A stretch of 7,936 nt of DNA from GWA1-39-11 sp964640435 (GTDB taxonomy: Bacteria; Patescibacteriota; Microgenomatia; Levybacterales; GWA1-39-11): the NCBI GenBank assembly GCA_964640435.1, contig CAZXFJ010000041.1, forward strand, positions 1 to 7,936, written 5' to 3'. The notes under the pieces were generated by a model. The model worked only from the letters and a program-made list of their open reading frames with translations. It searched no databases and was not told the DNA's origin. Shown piece after piece: positions 1 through 4,057 of this stretch. How positions within the stretch are numbered: position 1 is the first letter of the stretch; every line of letters starts with the position of its first letter. The position numbers and the translations under genes were made by a program.

Positions 1-92
1 CAAACAGCCAAATGGATCCTATATATCCAAAAGAGGTTAAAATTCAAGGTGTTGCAGTTGCACTTGTTCGAAAATTTAACTTTTTACGTTGA
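1..92 (+). CDS. C-terminal end of a LexA/S24-family repressor (partial)
   Basis: An open frame enters the window and is read from base 3 to a TGA at 90-92, giving 29 residues. They include NSQMDPIYPKEVKIQ followed by GVAVALVRKF. This resembles the last beta strands of LexA, UmuD and S24-type phage repressors: an N-x-x-x-x-P-I segment, then a V-x-I-x-G-x-A/V-V-x-L-x-R strand. The DNA-binding domain, the cleavage site and the Ser-Lys catalytic pair would lie upstream, outside the window. In a temperate phage such a protein is normally the lysogeny repressor, inactivated by RecA-stimulated self-cleavage. It precedes the integrase on the same strand, which supports a lysogeny module. The assignment rests on a short tail only; a cellular LexA is the alternative. 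Confidence 0.65.
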   Translation, partial: NSQMDPIYPKEVKIQGVAVALVRKFNFLR

Positions 93-116
93 GAAGTATC
101 TTTCTGAAATTATTTT
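89..116 (+). promoter_or_regulatory. candidate weak promoter for the integrase
   Basis: TTGAGA at 89-94 is followed after 16 bases by TATTTT at 111-116. The -35 matches 5 of 6 consensus positions and the -10 matches 4 of 6. It would start RNA near 123 and leave a leader of about 100 bases before the integrase ATG. In AT-rich DNA such matches arise easily, so this is only a candidate. The integrase could also be read through from the repressor gene. Confidence 0.25.
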
Positions 117-166
117 TATCATATTAATCCTTTCCTGTCAAGGGGCAAAATGGGGATAGTCTTCTA

Positions 167-231
167 GTGTATTCTTATATCTCCACCTGCTAAACTCTAA
201 TACACACTTATATTTTTAATATGGGTGTATT
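167..231 (+). promoter_or_regulatory. alternative pairings around the integrase start
   Basis: GTGTATT occurs at 167-173 and again at 225-231, just inside the integrase coding sequence. The complementary AATACAC lies between them at 199-205. The middle copy can pair with either flank (7 bp each way). The second pairing puts the start codon (221-223) in the loop directly beside the stem. There is no Shine-Dalgarno sequence before this ATG, so start-site access may be set by RNA structure. The sequences are plain to see; the regulatory role is inference. Confidence 0.3.
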
Positions 232-1288
232 GAGTCAAAATAAAATTAACGATCATTTGGATTTCTATAACTGGCTTGTTCTAGAAAGACAAGTTAGACA
301 CTCCACTGCGTGTCAACATGTACAAGAACTAATTATATTAAACCGCTACAGACAAGATCGTCCTATTACATACGAATTGCTTATAGAATTTATGACCTTT
401 AAGCGAAGAACATGTAAGAACTCATATATAAATCATTATGTAGACTTTGGTGCTGTCTGGAGTGACTACCAAAAGTACCAAGGATTACCATTTGATGAAA
501 GGTACTATAAGATAAGATACTTTAAAACAGAAGACGTTAATAAGTCCACAATGTCTGATGAAGAAATTGAGAAATTTCTATCCCTTCCTCCATATTCAGC
601 AACTAGATTACATAAGTCAGGTAAACCTATGATGGTTGTTTACGACCAAAAGGGAATGTATCATGTGTGGACGTTATTTTTTAGTATCCTTGCTTATACT
701 GGAATGCGTCCTAATGAGGTTGCTACGCTTACTGTCGAATCTGTAGACTTCGGAAGGAATGTTTTTGTTATTGATTCTCAAAATAGTAAGACCCATGAAC
801 AAAGATTTGTTCCTATTGCCTCGGTACTTGTTGAACCACTTAAGAAACATATAGATAAGTGTACCAAATATCTATTTCCTTCGTCTCGTGGCGGAGGTAG
901 AGGAGTATTTGATTCTGGTGATTGGGGATATAACTTTCATGAAAGACTAAAGCGATTAGAAATTAGAAGAAGCGGTTTAACACCTTACTCATTTAGACAC
1001 TCCTTTATCACCCGTATGTTGGATGAAGATGTTAATTTATTTAAAGTTCAAAAAATTGTAGGACATCGAAGAACCGAGACGACAGCCAAGTATGAACATT
1101 TAACTACTAAGGATATACAAAAGGCTATTTTAAAACATCCTCTTATAAGAAAGAATACAGATCCTCAATTCGTAATAGATGCCGTTTATGAGTTTATTAA
1201 AGGTTTGAATTTAGAGATTGTAGAGTTTAATAATAACGAAGGCTTAATATCAATGAAAATGAGAGTTGACAACAACCAAAAACTGTGA
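221..1288 (+). CDS. int: tyrosine recombinase / phage integrase
   Basis: This 355-residue protein has the usual length and order of a phage tyrosine integrase. Residues 1-100 form the SAM-like core-binding domain (HSTACQHVQELIILNRYRQ) and residues 110-310 the catalytic domain. Active-site candidates are R163 (YTGMRPNEVATL), K190 (NSKTHEQRFVPI), R259 in PYSFRHSFITRM, H282 in VGHRRTETT and nucleophile Y291 in AKYEHL. The first histidine of the box II H-x-x-R motif is Y256 here, a substitution tolerated in some family members. It would cut and rejoin attP and attB through a 3'-phosphotyrosine intermediate. The ATG at 221 is the first in frame but has no ribosome binding site. It follows the repressor gene and converges on the late operon. 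Residues 310-355 are a non-catalytic tail. No terminator separates it from the RNA gene downstream. Confidence 0.93.
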   Translation: MGVLSQNKINDHLDFYNWLVLERQVRHSTACQHVQELIILNRYRQDRPITYELLIEFMTFKRRTCKNSYINHYVDFGAVWSDYQKYQGLPFDERYYKIRYFKTEDVNKSTMSDEEIEKFLSLPPYSATRLHKSGKPMMVVYDQKGMYHVWTLFFSILAYTGMRPNEVATLTVESVDFGRNVFVIDSQNSKTHEQRFVPIASVLVEPLKKHIDKCTKYLFPSSRGGGRGVFDSGDWGYNFHERLKRLEIRRSGLTPYSFRHSFITRMLDEDVNLFKVQKIVGHRRTETTAKYEHLTTKDIQKAILKHPLIRKNTDPQFVIDAVYEFIKGLNLEIVEFNNNEGLISMKMRVDNNQKL

Positions 1289-1295
1289 TTATAAT
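1266..1295 (+). promoter_or_regulatory. consensus sigma70 promoter at the end of int
   Basis: TTGACA (1266-1271) and TATAAT (1290-1295) both match the consensus 6 of 6, with an 18-base spacer. The pair spans the last codons and the TGA of the integrase. The expected start is near 1302. It points into the structured gap rather than toward a protein gene, which is the main reason to call an independent RNA there. Two perfect hexamers at workable spacing is rare by chance, even in AT-rich DNA. Experimental start-site mapping is lacking. Confidence 0.75.
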
Positions 1296-1469
1296 TGTTT
1301 GTTAATAATTTACTCTGGTTTTTGAGACTTGCAAAATTAAAAATCAGAAATCAGAGATAAGCGATTAACGCTTAACCCTAGGTTGCAAGCCGCGGGTTTA
1401 AGATAATAAATTAAATTATTAACACTGGACTCGTGAGTACCTTAAAAGGGGAAAACGGGTTTTTTTGTT

Positions 1470-1617
1470 GATCGTAGGTTCTGCTGATACTTGTAGTCTG
1501 GCTGGAGAGTCTGAAAATTGGTGATTTCAACAATCTCCAAAATTGTATGTTAGCGCATTTACGAGTTCGAGTCTCGTACTCTCCGCTAGCTTACAAGTAT
1601 CAATAGAGCTTACGATT
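1470..1617 (+). repeat. long imperfect inverted repeat extending the tRNA acceptor stem
   Basis: Bases 1470-1503 pair with 1585-1617. There is a 13-position block (1471-1483 with 1604-1616, including G-U pairs at 1477, 1479 and 1483), a C-A mismatch (1484/1603), 11 perfect pairs TGATACTTGTA/TACAAGTATCA (1485-1495 with 1592-1602), a G-U pair with a T/C mismatch, then CTGGC/GCTAG (1498-1502 with 1585-1589) and one bulged T at 1503. The 7-bp tRNA acceptor stem follows directly. By my count this gives about 25 Watson-Crick pairs, 6 G-U pairs and 2 mismatches before the acceptor stem. The wobbles are stable only in + strand RNA, so the repeat looks selected as RNA rather than as a DNA palindrome. 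Confidence 0.8.
1504..1585 (+). tRNA. tRNA-like gene, anticodon CCA, with a long variable arm
   Basis: All four arms pair without error. The acceptor is GGAGAGT/ACTCTCC (1504-1510, 1578-1584) with discriminator G1585. The D stem is GAAA/TTTC (1513-1516, 1525-1528) with GG in the loop. The anticodon stem is ACAAT/ATTGT (1530-1534, 1542-1546) around CTCCAAA, giving CCA at 1537-1539. The T stem is ACGAG/CTCGT with loop TTCGAGT (1561-1577). CCA reads UGG, so tRNA-Trp by anticodon. However, the variable region is 14 bases (1547-1560) and can form a 4-bp extra arm, a class II trait of Ser, Leu and Tyr tRNAs. GGAGAG...CTCTCCG is typical of bacterial tRNA-Ser. C at position 8 and T at position 15 are unusual. 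The 3' CCA is not encoded (GCTA follows). It may be a working phage tRNA, a structural domain of the larger RNA, or a copy of a host attachment tRNA. Confidence 0.7.
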
Positions 1618-1654
1618 TATCAACAAGCGGTTGTTGAGTATACTACTTATCATA

Positions 1655-1690
1655 CCCCACTTTCAAGCAGTATTGTCAAGGGGGCATTTT
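1655..1690 (+). terminator. weak terminator-like hairpin closing the RNA gene
   Basis: CCCC-A-CTT (1655-1662) pairs with AAG-GGGG (1678-1684) around a 15-base loop, followed by CATTTT. The U-tract is short and one base is bulged, so termination would be weak. The same G run can instead pair with downstream CCC: GGG (1681-1683) with 1702-1704 and GCATT (1684-1688) with AATGC (1695-1699). The two hairpins exclude each other, and the second reaches the stop codon of the opposing gene. Confidence 0.4.
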
Positions 1691-1698
1691 CACTAATG

Positions 1699-1974
1699 CT
1701 ACCCCATCCATTGATGGAACCCATTTTGTTCTAGAATGTTATTTGCTGCAGCAACCATTTCACGATCCACTAAAATGTTCATTTTTCCTTCTTCCATGAA
1801 TACTTCACGAGTCAGATTCCAGTAGGCTTCAAATGCTGCTCCATTAGCCAAACCTATGGCTCTGTTACCCATCTCCGTACGGGGATTAACAGTGTTTAAT
1901 CTTTTAATAATAGATGTTTCTCTGTCTAAGGCTTTAATACCCGCTAGTTGTGATTTAGTGAGTGTTTCAATCAT
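1699..1974 (-). CDS. hypothetical protein, last gene of the late operon
   Basis: This 91-residue soluble, mixed-charge protein has no signal peptide or membrane segment and I do not recognise it. It appears mostly helical, with an N-terminal segment (IETLTKSQLAGIKALDRE), a middle GNRAIGLANGAAFEAYWNL stretch, and a C-terminal VAAANNILEQNGFHQWMG that could be a helix ending in an aromatic tip. Its ATG overlaps the TGA of the gene before it (ATGA), so it is probably translated by coupling. The only ribosome-site-like bases (AGGG) lie in the foot of a 10-bp hairpin. It is the final gene before the convergent gap. It could be a small lysis-associated or lysogeny-related protein, but position is the only hint. 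Confidence 0.75.
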   Translation of the reverse strand: MIETLTKSQLAGIKALDRETSIIKRLNTVNPRTEMGNRAIGLANGAAFEAYWNLTREVFMEEGKMNILVDREMVAAANNILEQNGFHQWMG

Positions 1975-2177
1975 AATAATTTACCCTGCGAAGGGTTAGG
2001 CACGACATAGGCAGGTCTTTCTTCGCAGGGCTTGGTGATTAAATATCGTTCCTCATTAGGAACTAAAAGAATATCTCCATCGGTTGTGTGTTGACCAACC
2101 ATCTCCCCCGAAATAATAGAAGGATAAACTACTTTGTGGTAGTCTTCACAATCCAATGATTTTAAATACTCTTTCAT
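1971..2177 (-). CDS. hypothetical small protein
   Basis: This 68-residue protein has no membrane segment and no family I recognise. The first half (MKEYLKSLDCEDYHKVVYPS) is charged and aromatic. The centre reads GQHTTDGDILLVPNEERYLI and the end PCEERPAYVVPNPSQGKLL. There are two cysteines, C10 and one in the PCEERP segment. The short beta-prone stretches could form a small barrel, but this is a guess. The start shares a base with the TAA of the holin gene (TAATG) and the stop overlaps the next ATG, so it is tied into the lysis end of the operon. Its last third of coding sequence carries a perfect 10-bp inverted repeat that would control the following gene. Confidence 0.75.
   Translation of the reverse strand: MKEYLKSLDCEDYHKVVYPSIISGEMVGQHTTDGDILLVPNEERYLITKPCEERPAYVVPNPSQGKLL
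1984..2030 (-). promoter_or_regulatory. hairpin covering the ribosome site of the last late gene
   Basis: CCCTGCGAAG (1984-1993) and CTTCGCAGGG (2021-2030) form a perfect 10-bp inverted repeat with a 27-base loop inside the end of the 68-codon gene. In the - strand mRNA the distal arm contains AGGG about 9 bases before the next ATG (1974). The hairpin would hide that site until a ribosome finishing the upstream gene opens it. The repeat is observed; translational coupling is inferred. Confidence 0.5.
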
Positions 2178-2344
2178 TATTTTTTAATCTTTTTGTTAGG
2201 AATCAAATAAACAAATGCTGTTGTTAAGATTGTTGTTACTGCAATCTGTAAATCAGCATTAAATTTAAATCCATAATGTCCTGCAACTAAGCTAAGTATT
2301 GTTACTACTGCTGCTGCAAATGCTTTATCATAAGCTGTTATCAT
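2177..2344 (-). CDS. putative two-helix phage holin
   Basis: I start this gene at the ATG at 2344, giving 55 residues (MITAYDKAFAAAVVTILSL...). GGGAGGTGA lies 5-13 bases upstream, whereas an in-frame ATG at 2407 has no such site and would add a charged extension out of the preceding gene. Two hydrophobic segments, about residues 8-24 (AFAAAVVTILSLVAGHY) and 31-48 (LQIAVTTILTTAFVYLIP), flank a short GFKFNAD turn, and the end is basic (NKKIKK). Small size, paired membrane helices, the VYLIPN-plus-lysines end and a position near an M23 lysin fit a class II-type holin that makes the membrane lesion timing lysis. Sequence families of holins are diverse, so the call rests on architecture and context. 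Confidence 0.75.
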   Translation of the reverse strand: MITAYDKAFAAAVVTILSLVAGHYGFKFNADLQIAVTTILTTAFVYLIPNKKIKK

Positions 2345-2348
2345 AAGC

Positions 2349-2357
2349 TCACCTCCC
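2349..2357 (-). promoter_or_regulatory. strong ribosome binding site deciding the holin start
   Basis: On the - strand this reads GGGAGGTGA and lies over the last codons and TGA stop of the preceding gene. GGAGG is 7 bases from the ATG at 2344. It is among the best Shine-Dalgarno matches in the window and the reason for choosing the 55-residue holin start. Confidence 0.85.
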
Positions 2358-2579
2358 TTTCGATCCAAAAGACCCAATAATTTTCCCTCTAACATTTGCT
2401 GATCCAAACACTTTCCCTTTGTCTAATCCAATAGCTGCTCCAACGGGGCCTATTTTTCCTCCTACAGATACTACTCCTGGTCCTTTTCCCAGTCCTACAG
2501 TAATAAATCTAGGTAATTTACCCTTTGGAGAATTTTTAATAGATCTTATTTGTTGTGATGATAAATTTAAATTAGCCAT
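2349..2579 (-). CDS. glycine-rich basic hypothetical protein
   Basis: This 76-residue protein has a polar start (ANLNLSSQQIRSIKNS) followed by a glycine-, valine- and lysine-rich body made of short hydrophobic-glycine repeats (GLGKGPGVVSVGGKIGPVG, then AAIGLDKGKVFGSANVRGK). There is no cysteine and no clear signal peptide. GGAGG in GGAGGTGG lies about 11-13 bases before the ATG. The start shares bases with the TAA of the preceding gene, and the end holds the holin ribosome site. I do not recognise a family. The composition could suit a beta-rich oligomer or a membrane-active cationic peptide. A lysis-related role is suggested only by its neighbours. Confidence 0.75.
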   Translation of the reverse strand: MANLNLSSQQIRSIKNSPKGKLPRFITVGLGKGPGVVSVGGKIGPVGAAIGLDKGKVFGSANVRGKIIGSFGSKGR

Positions 2580-2761
2580 TATTTAAACCACCTCCAAATC
2601 GTATCCCATACTCCTTCATCTTTAATATTCTGTTCAATCTTCTTTTGAGTCCATGCTTGCATATTCTCTCGTGTCTTTTTCATAATGTTTATGTTTTCAC
2701 GAATTGCTAAAAGCTTTTTCTTTTTGTCTACAATCTTTTTGATTTGTCCGTTGATATCCAT
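2579..2761 (-). CDS. small lysine-rich helical protein
   Basis: This 60-residue protein is predicted to be almost wholly helical. A charged, coiled-coil-like body (QIKKIVDKKKKLLAIREN and onward, residues 6-47) ends in an aromatic tail, VWDTIWRWFK. The tail could be an amphipathic membrane-seeking segment. The first 34 bases overlap the preceding 53-codon gene in another frame. No ribosome site is evident, so translation probably depends on coupling. It is unrecognised. Its place between lysin and holin suggests an accessory lysis or host-takeover peptide without proof. Confidence 0.7.
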   Translation of the reverse strand: MDINGQIKKIVDKKKKLLAIRENINIMKKTRENMQAWTQKKIEQNIKDEGVWDTIWRWFK

Positions 2762-2889
2762 ACTTGATCAAAAGAGCCTGTAAAACGGGTTGAATCGTCC
2801 ATCATTAATGGGATTTCTACAATTTCACCCTCATCTAGCACTCGTACGACGTAACCGCTAGGCCTCATTTTATTGTCATGTTTCTTCAT
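2728..2889 (-). CDS. small hypothetical protein (53 residues)
   Basis: A short frame runs from ATG at 2889 to TAG at 2728. The product begins MKKHDNKMRPSGYVVRVLDE, continues GEIVEIPLMMDDSTRFTG and ends SFDQVWISTDKSKRL. The strand-like hydrophobic pattern (YVVRVL, EIVEIPLMM) and mixed charge look like a folded small protein rather than chance. It starts 7 bases after the lysin stop and overlaps the next gene by 34 bases, filling what would otherwise be a 135-base hole in a tightly packed operon. No ribosome site is visible. Family unknown. Confidence 0.65.
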   Translation of the reverse strand: MKKHDNKMRPSGYVVRVLDEGEIVEIPLMMDDSTRFTGSFDQVWISTDKSKRL

Positions 2890-2896
2890 AATGTTT

Positions 2897-3553
2897 TCAC
2901 AATTTAGAAATATTATTAATTTGGCTTAGTTTGTCTTTTAAGCTATCAGTTATTTTTTGGAGGTCTTGATTCTTTGTTTTTTCAGATTGATAAAGATTCC
3001 AATTATCATCTCTTTGCTTTCTCATATCATCTAATTGTTTTTGTAGATCATTTACTGGGGCATTGGACATCCATTTTTCTATAAATGCAATTGGATCTTC
3101 CCACCAACTATTAAGTTCTGTTTGTGTTTTTGCAATAGTGTCAATTCCATCTCGTAGAGTTGCTGGGTCTACTTTGAAAACTGCAAAATGTATATGGGCA
3201 TAAGTAGTACCTGAATTTCCAACATGTGCAATTCTTTCATTTTCGGTTATTGCTTTTGGAGCAGGAGTAATATCCTCCTGACAGTGTGCTTGGTGTATCC
3301 ATCTAGTACCCCACGTTCCCGTTATCTTATATACAGAGTGGTAACCGAAGTTCTTACCTGGGTGTTTTGCACCATGCCAATAAACTAAATCTCCATTTGA
3401 TATTGCAAAGATGTCTTCTCCCAGTTCTATATTCCCGCCGCCATTTTTATTAAGATCAGTTCCATCGTGGTATCCATAGTCAGTTTTAGCACCAAACCCA
3501 TAACCTGCTGTTATATTCCAATCTTCTTTAAATTTGTTAACTGGGTATCTCAT
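2897..3553 (-). CDS. M23-family peptidoglycan endopeptidase (endolysin)
   Basis: This 218-residue protein carries the lysostaphin/M23 zinc signature: H29-x-x-x-D33 in GYHDGTDLN, H90 in IHQAHC (the usual Y-A-H position), and H120-x-H122 in YAHIHFAVF. H29, D33 and H122 are the expected metal ligands; H90 and H120 are catalytic partners. M23 enzymes cut peptide cross-bridges in peptidoglycan. The core spans about residues 15-135 and ends in the common W-x-D-P segment (WWEDPIAFI). Residues 165-212 form a coiled-coil tail (LQKQLDDMRKQRDDNW, ENTKNQ-like heptads) instead of a standard wall-binding domain. There is no signal peptide, so release through the nearby holin is expected. It starts 2 bases after the Excalibur gene with no clear ribosome site. 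A virion-borne wall-piercing enzyme is the alternative role. Confidence 0.9.
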   Translation of the reverse strand: MRYPVNKFKEDWNITAGYGFGAKTDYGYHDGTDLNKNGGGNIELGEDIFAISNGDLVYWHGAKHPGKNFGYHSVYKITGTWGTRWIHQAHCQEDITPAPKAITENERIAHVGNSGTTYAHIHFAVFKVDPATLRDGIDTIAKTQTELNSWWEDPIAFIEKWMSNAPVNDLQKQLDDMRKQRDDNWNLYQSEKTKNQDLQKITDSLKDKLSQINNISKL

Positions 3554-3555
3554 CT

Positions 3556-3771
3556 TTAATTTGCATCTTTAGGTAATGAACTACATGCTATTCCATCTCT
3601 ATTTCTATCTAGGTCATATATATCTGTTTGTTTTCTATCAAAAACTTTCTGTGCTTCTGGTTGAGTTTTAAAATCACGACAATCATAATCATCCAAAGAC
3701 CTAACAGCTTTAGAAGCGATAAATATAAAGATGATGATTAGGGCAATAATTATTAAAAACTTTTTTTTCAT
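3556..3771 (-). CDS. membrane-anchored Excalibur-domain protein
   Basis: This 71-residue protein has one N-terminal hydrophobic helix (about 4-20, after three lysines; signal anchor) and an outward-facing Excalibur-like domain (about 29-66). The domain shows CRDFKTQPEAQKVFD followed by the calcium loop DLDRNRDGIAC, with D55, N57 and D59 as likely ligands and C31 with C63 able to form a disulphide. Excalibur domains are found in extracellular proteins of Gram-positive bacteria. The ATG overlaps the TGA of the preceding gene (ATGA), and GAGAAGG upstream is a usable ribosome site. It lies between the XhlA-like protein and the lysin. Roles such as wall attachment, superinfection exclusion or spanin-like help at the envelope are possible; none is shown. 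Confidence 0.8.
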   Translation of the reverse strand: MKKKFLIIIALIIIFIFIASKAVRSLDDYDCRDFKTQPEAQKVFDRKQTDIYDLDRNRDGIACSSLPKDAN

Positions 3772-4046
3772 ATACCCTTCTCCCGTAAAAAAACACCAAT
3801 AAGCCCCATAATTATTCCTGTAACAAGAATTGTTATTATTCTTTCAAGCCACTTATTTTTTTTGTATTCTTCAAAGGTTTCTTTGGCTACATAATTAGTG
3901 GTTATCATTTGTGATAATGTGTCAAATTTGCCATGTAAAGCTTCAACGCTTTTACCTAGTGCATTCATTTGGCTATTTACGTTTTTCATATCAGTTTCCA
4001 GCGCTGCTAAGCGCTCTCCATCATTTCTCATATTTAACTTTGTCAT
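3768..4046 (-). CDS. XhlA/holin-accessory-like protein
   Basis: In this 92-residue protein residues 10-62 are a charged coiled coil (ERLAALETDMKNVNSQMNAL and onward). A basic linker (YKKNKW) leads into one C-terminal transmembrane helix (about 67-87, ERIITILVTGIIMGLIGVFL) and a short basic end. This layout matches the haemolysin XhlA family, which acts with holins in Bacillus-type phages; a pinholin-like or fusion-type membrane protein would look similar. The start has no Shine-Dalgarno match and follows a structured leader (4058-4158), so its expression may be controlled. M6 is an alternative start, also without a ribosome site. It opens the lysis group, followed by Excalibur and M23 genes in overlapping arrangement. 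Confidence 0.7.
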   Translation of the reverse strand: MTKLNMRNDGERLAALETDMKNVNSQMNALGKSVEALHGKFDTLSQMITTNYVAKETFEEYKKNKWLERIITILVTGIIMGLIGVFLREKGI

Positions 4047-4057
4047 ATGTGTTCATG

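Larger units (their letters stand above)
1302..1690 (+). ncRNA. structured phage RNA with an embedded tRNA domain (family unknown)
   Basis: This is about 390 bases between a consensus promoter and a terminator-like hairpin. Visible + strand elements in order are: a 13-bp stem (1313-1325 with 1344-1356, two G-U pairs); TAAGCG/CGCTTA (1358-1363 with 1369-1374), which competes with CTTAACCC/GGGTTTAAG (1371-1378 with 1394-1402, one bulge); TAATAA/TTATTA (1404-1409 with 1416-1421); a small GGACT/AGTACC hairpin (1427-1441); a long rod (1470-1503 with 1585-1617) capped by a full tRNA cloverleaf (1504-1585); CAACAA/TTGTTG (1621-1636); and a final CCCC-A-CTT/AAGGGGG stem. A 63-codon ORF at 1543-1734 runs through the tRNA and has no ribosome site, so it is not supported. 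Phage RNAs such as GOLLD and ROOL also lie next to tRNAs but are much longer, and I see no basis for assigning either name. It is not a tmRNA, because the anticodon arm is intact and the tRNA part is internal. Ends are estimated. Confidence 0.65.

Noticed and set aside
1302..1690. tmRNA (length near 390 bases, next to an integrase)
   Set aside because: In tmRNA the tRNA-like part joins the two RNA ends and lacks an anticodon arm; here a complete cloverleaf is internal and no tag ORF with an alanine resume codon is seen.
1543..1734. 63-codon + strand ORF
   Set aside because: It starts inside the anticodon stem of the tRNA, lacks a ribosome site, crosses the terminal hairpin and overlaps the opposing gene; its protein looks like chance sequence.
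2345..2407. Longer holin start at 2407
   Set aside because: The ATG at 2344 has GGGAGGTGA at good spacing, and the extension reads as another frame of the glycine-rich gene.
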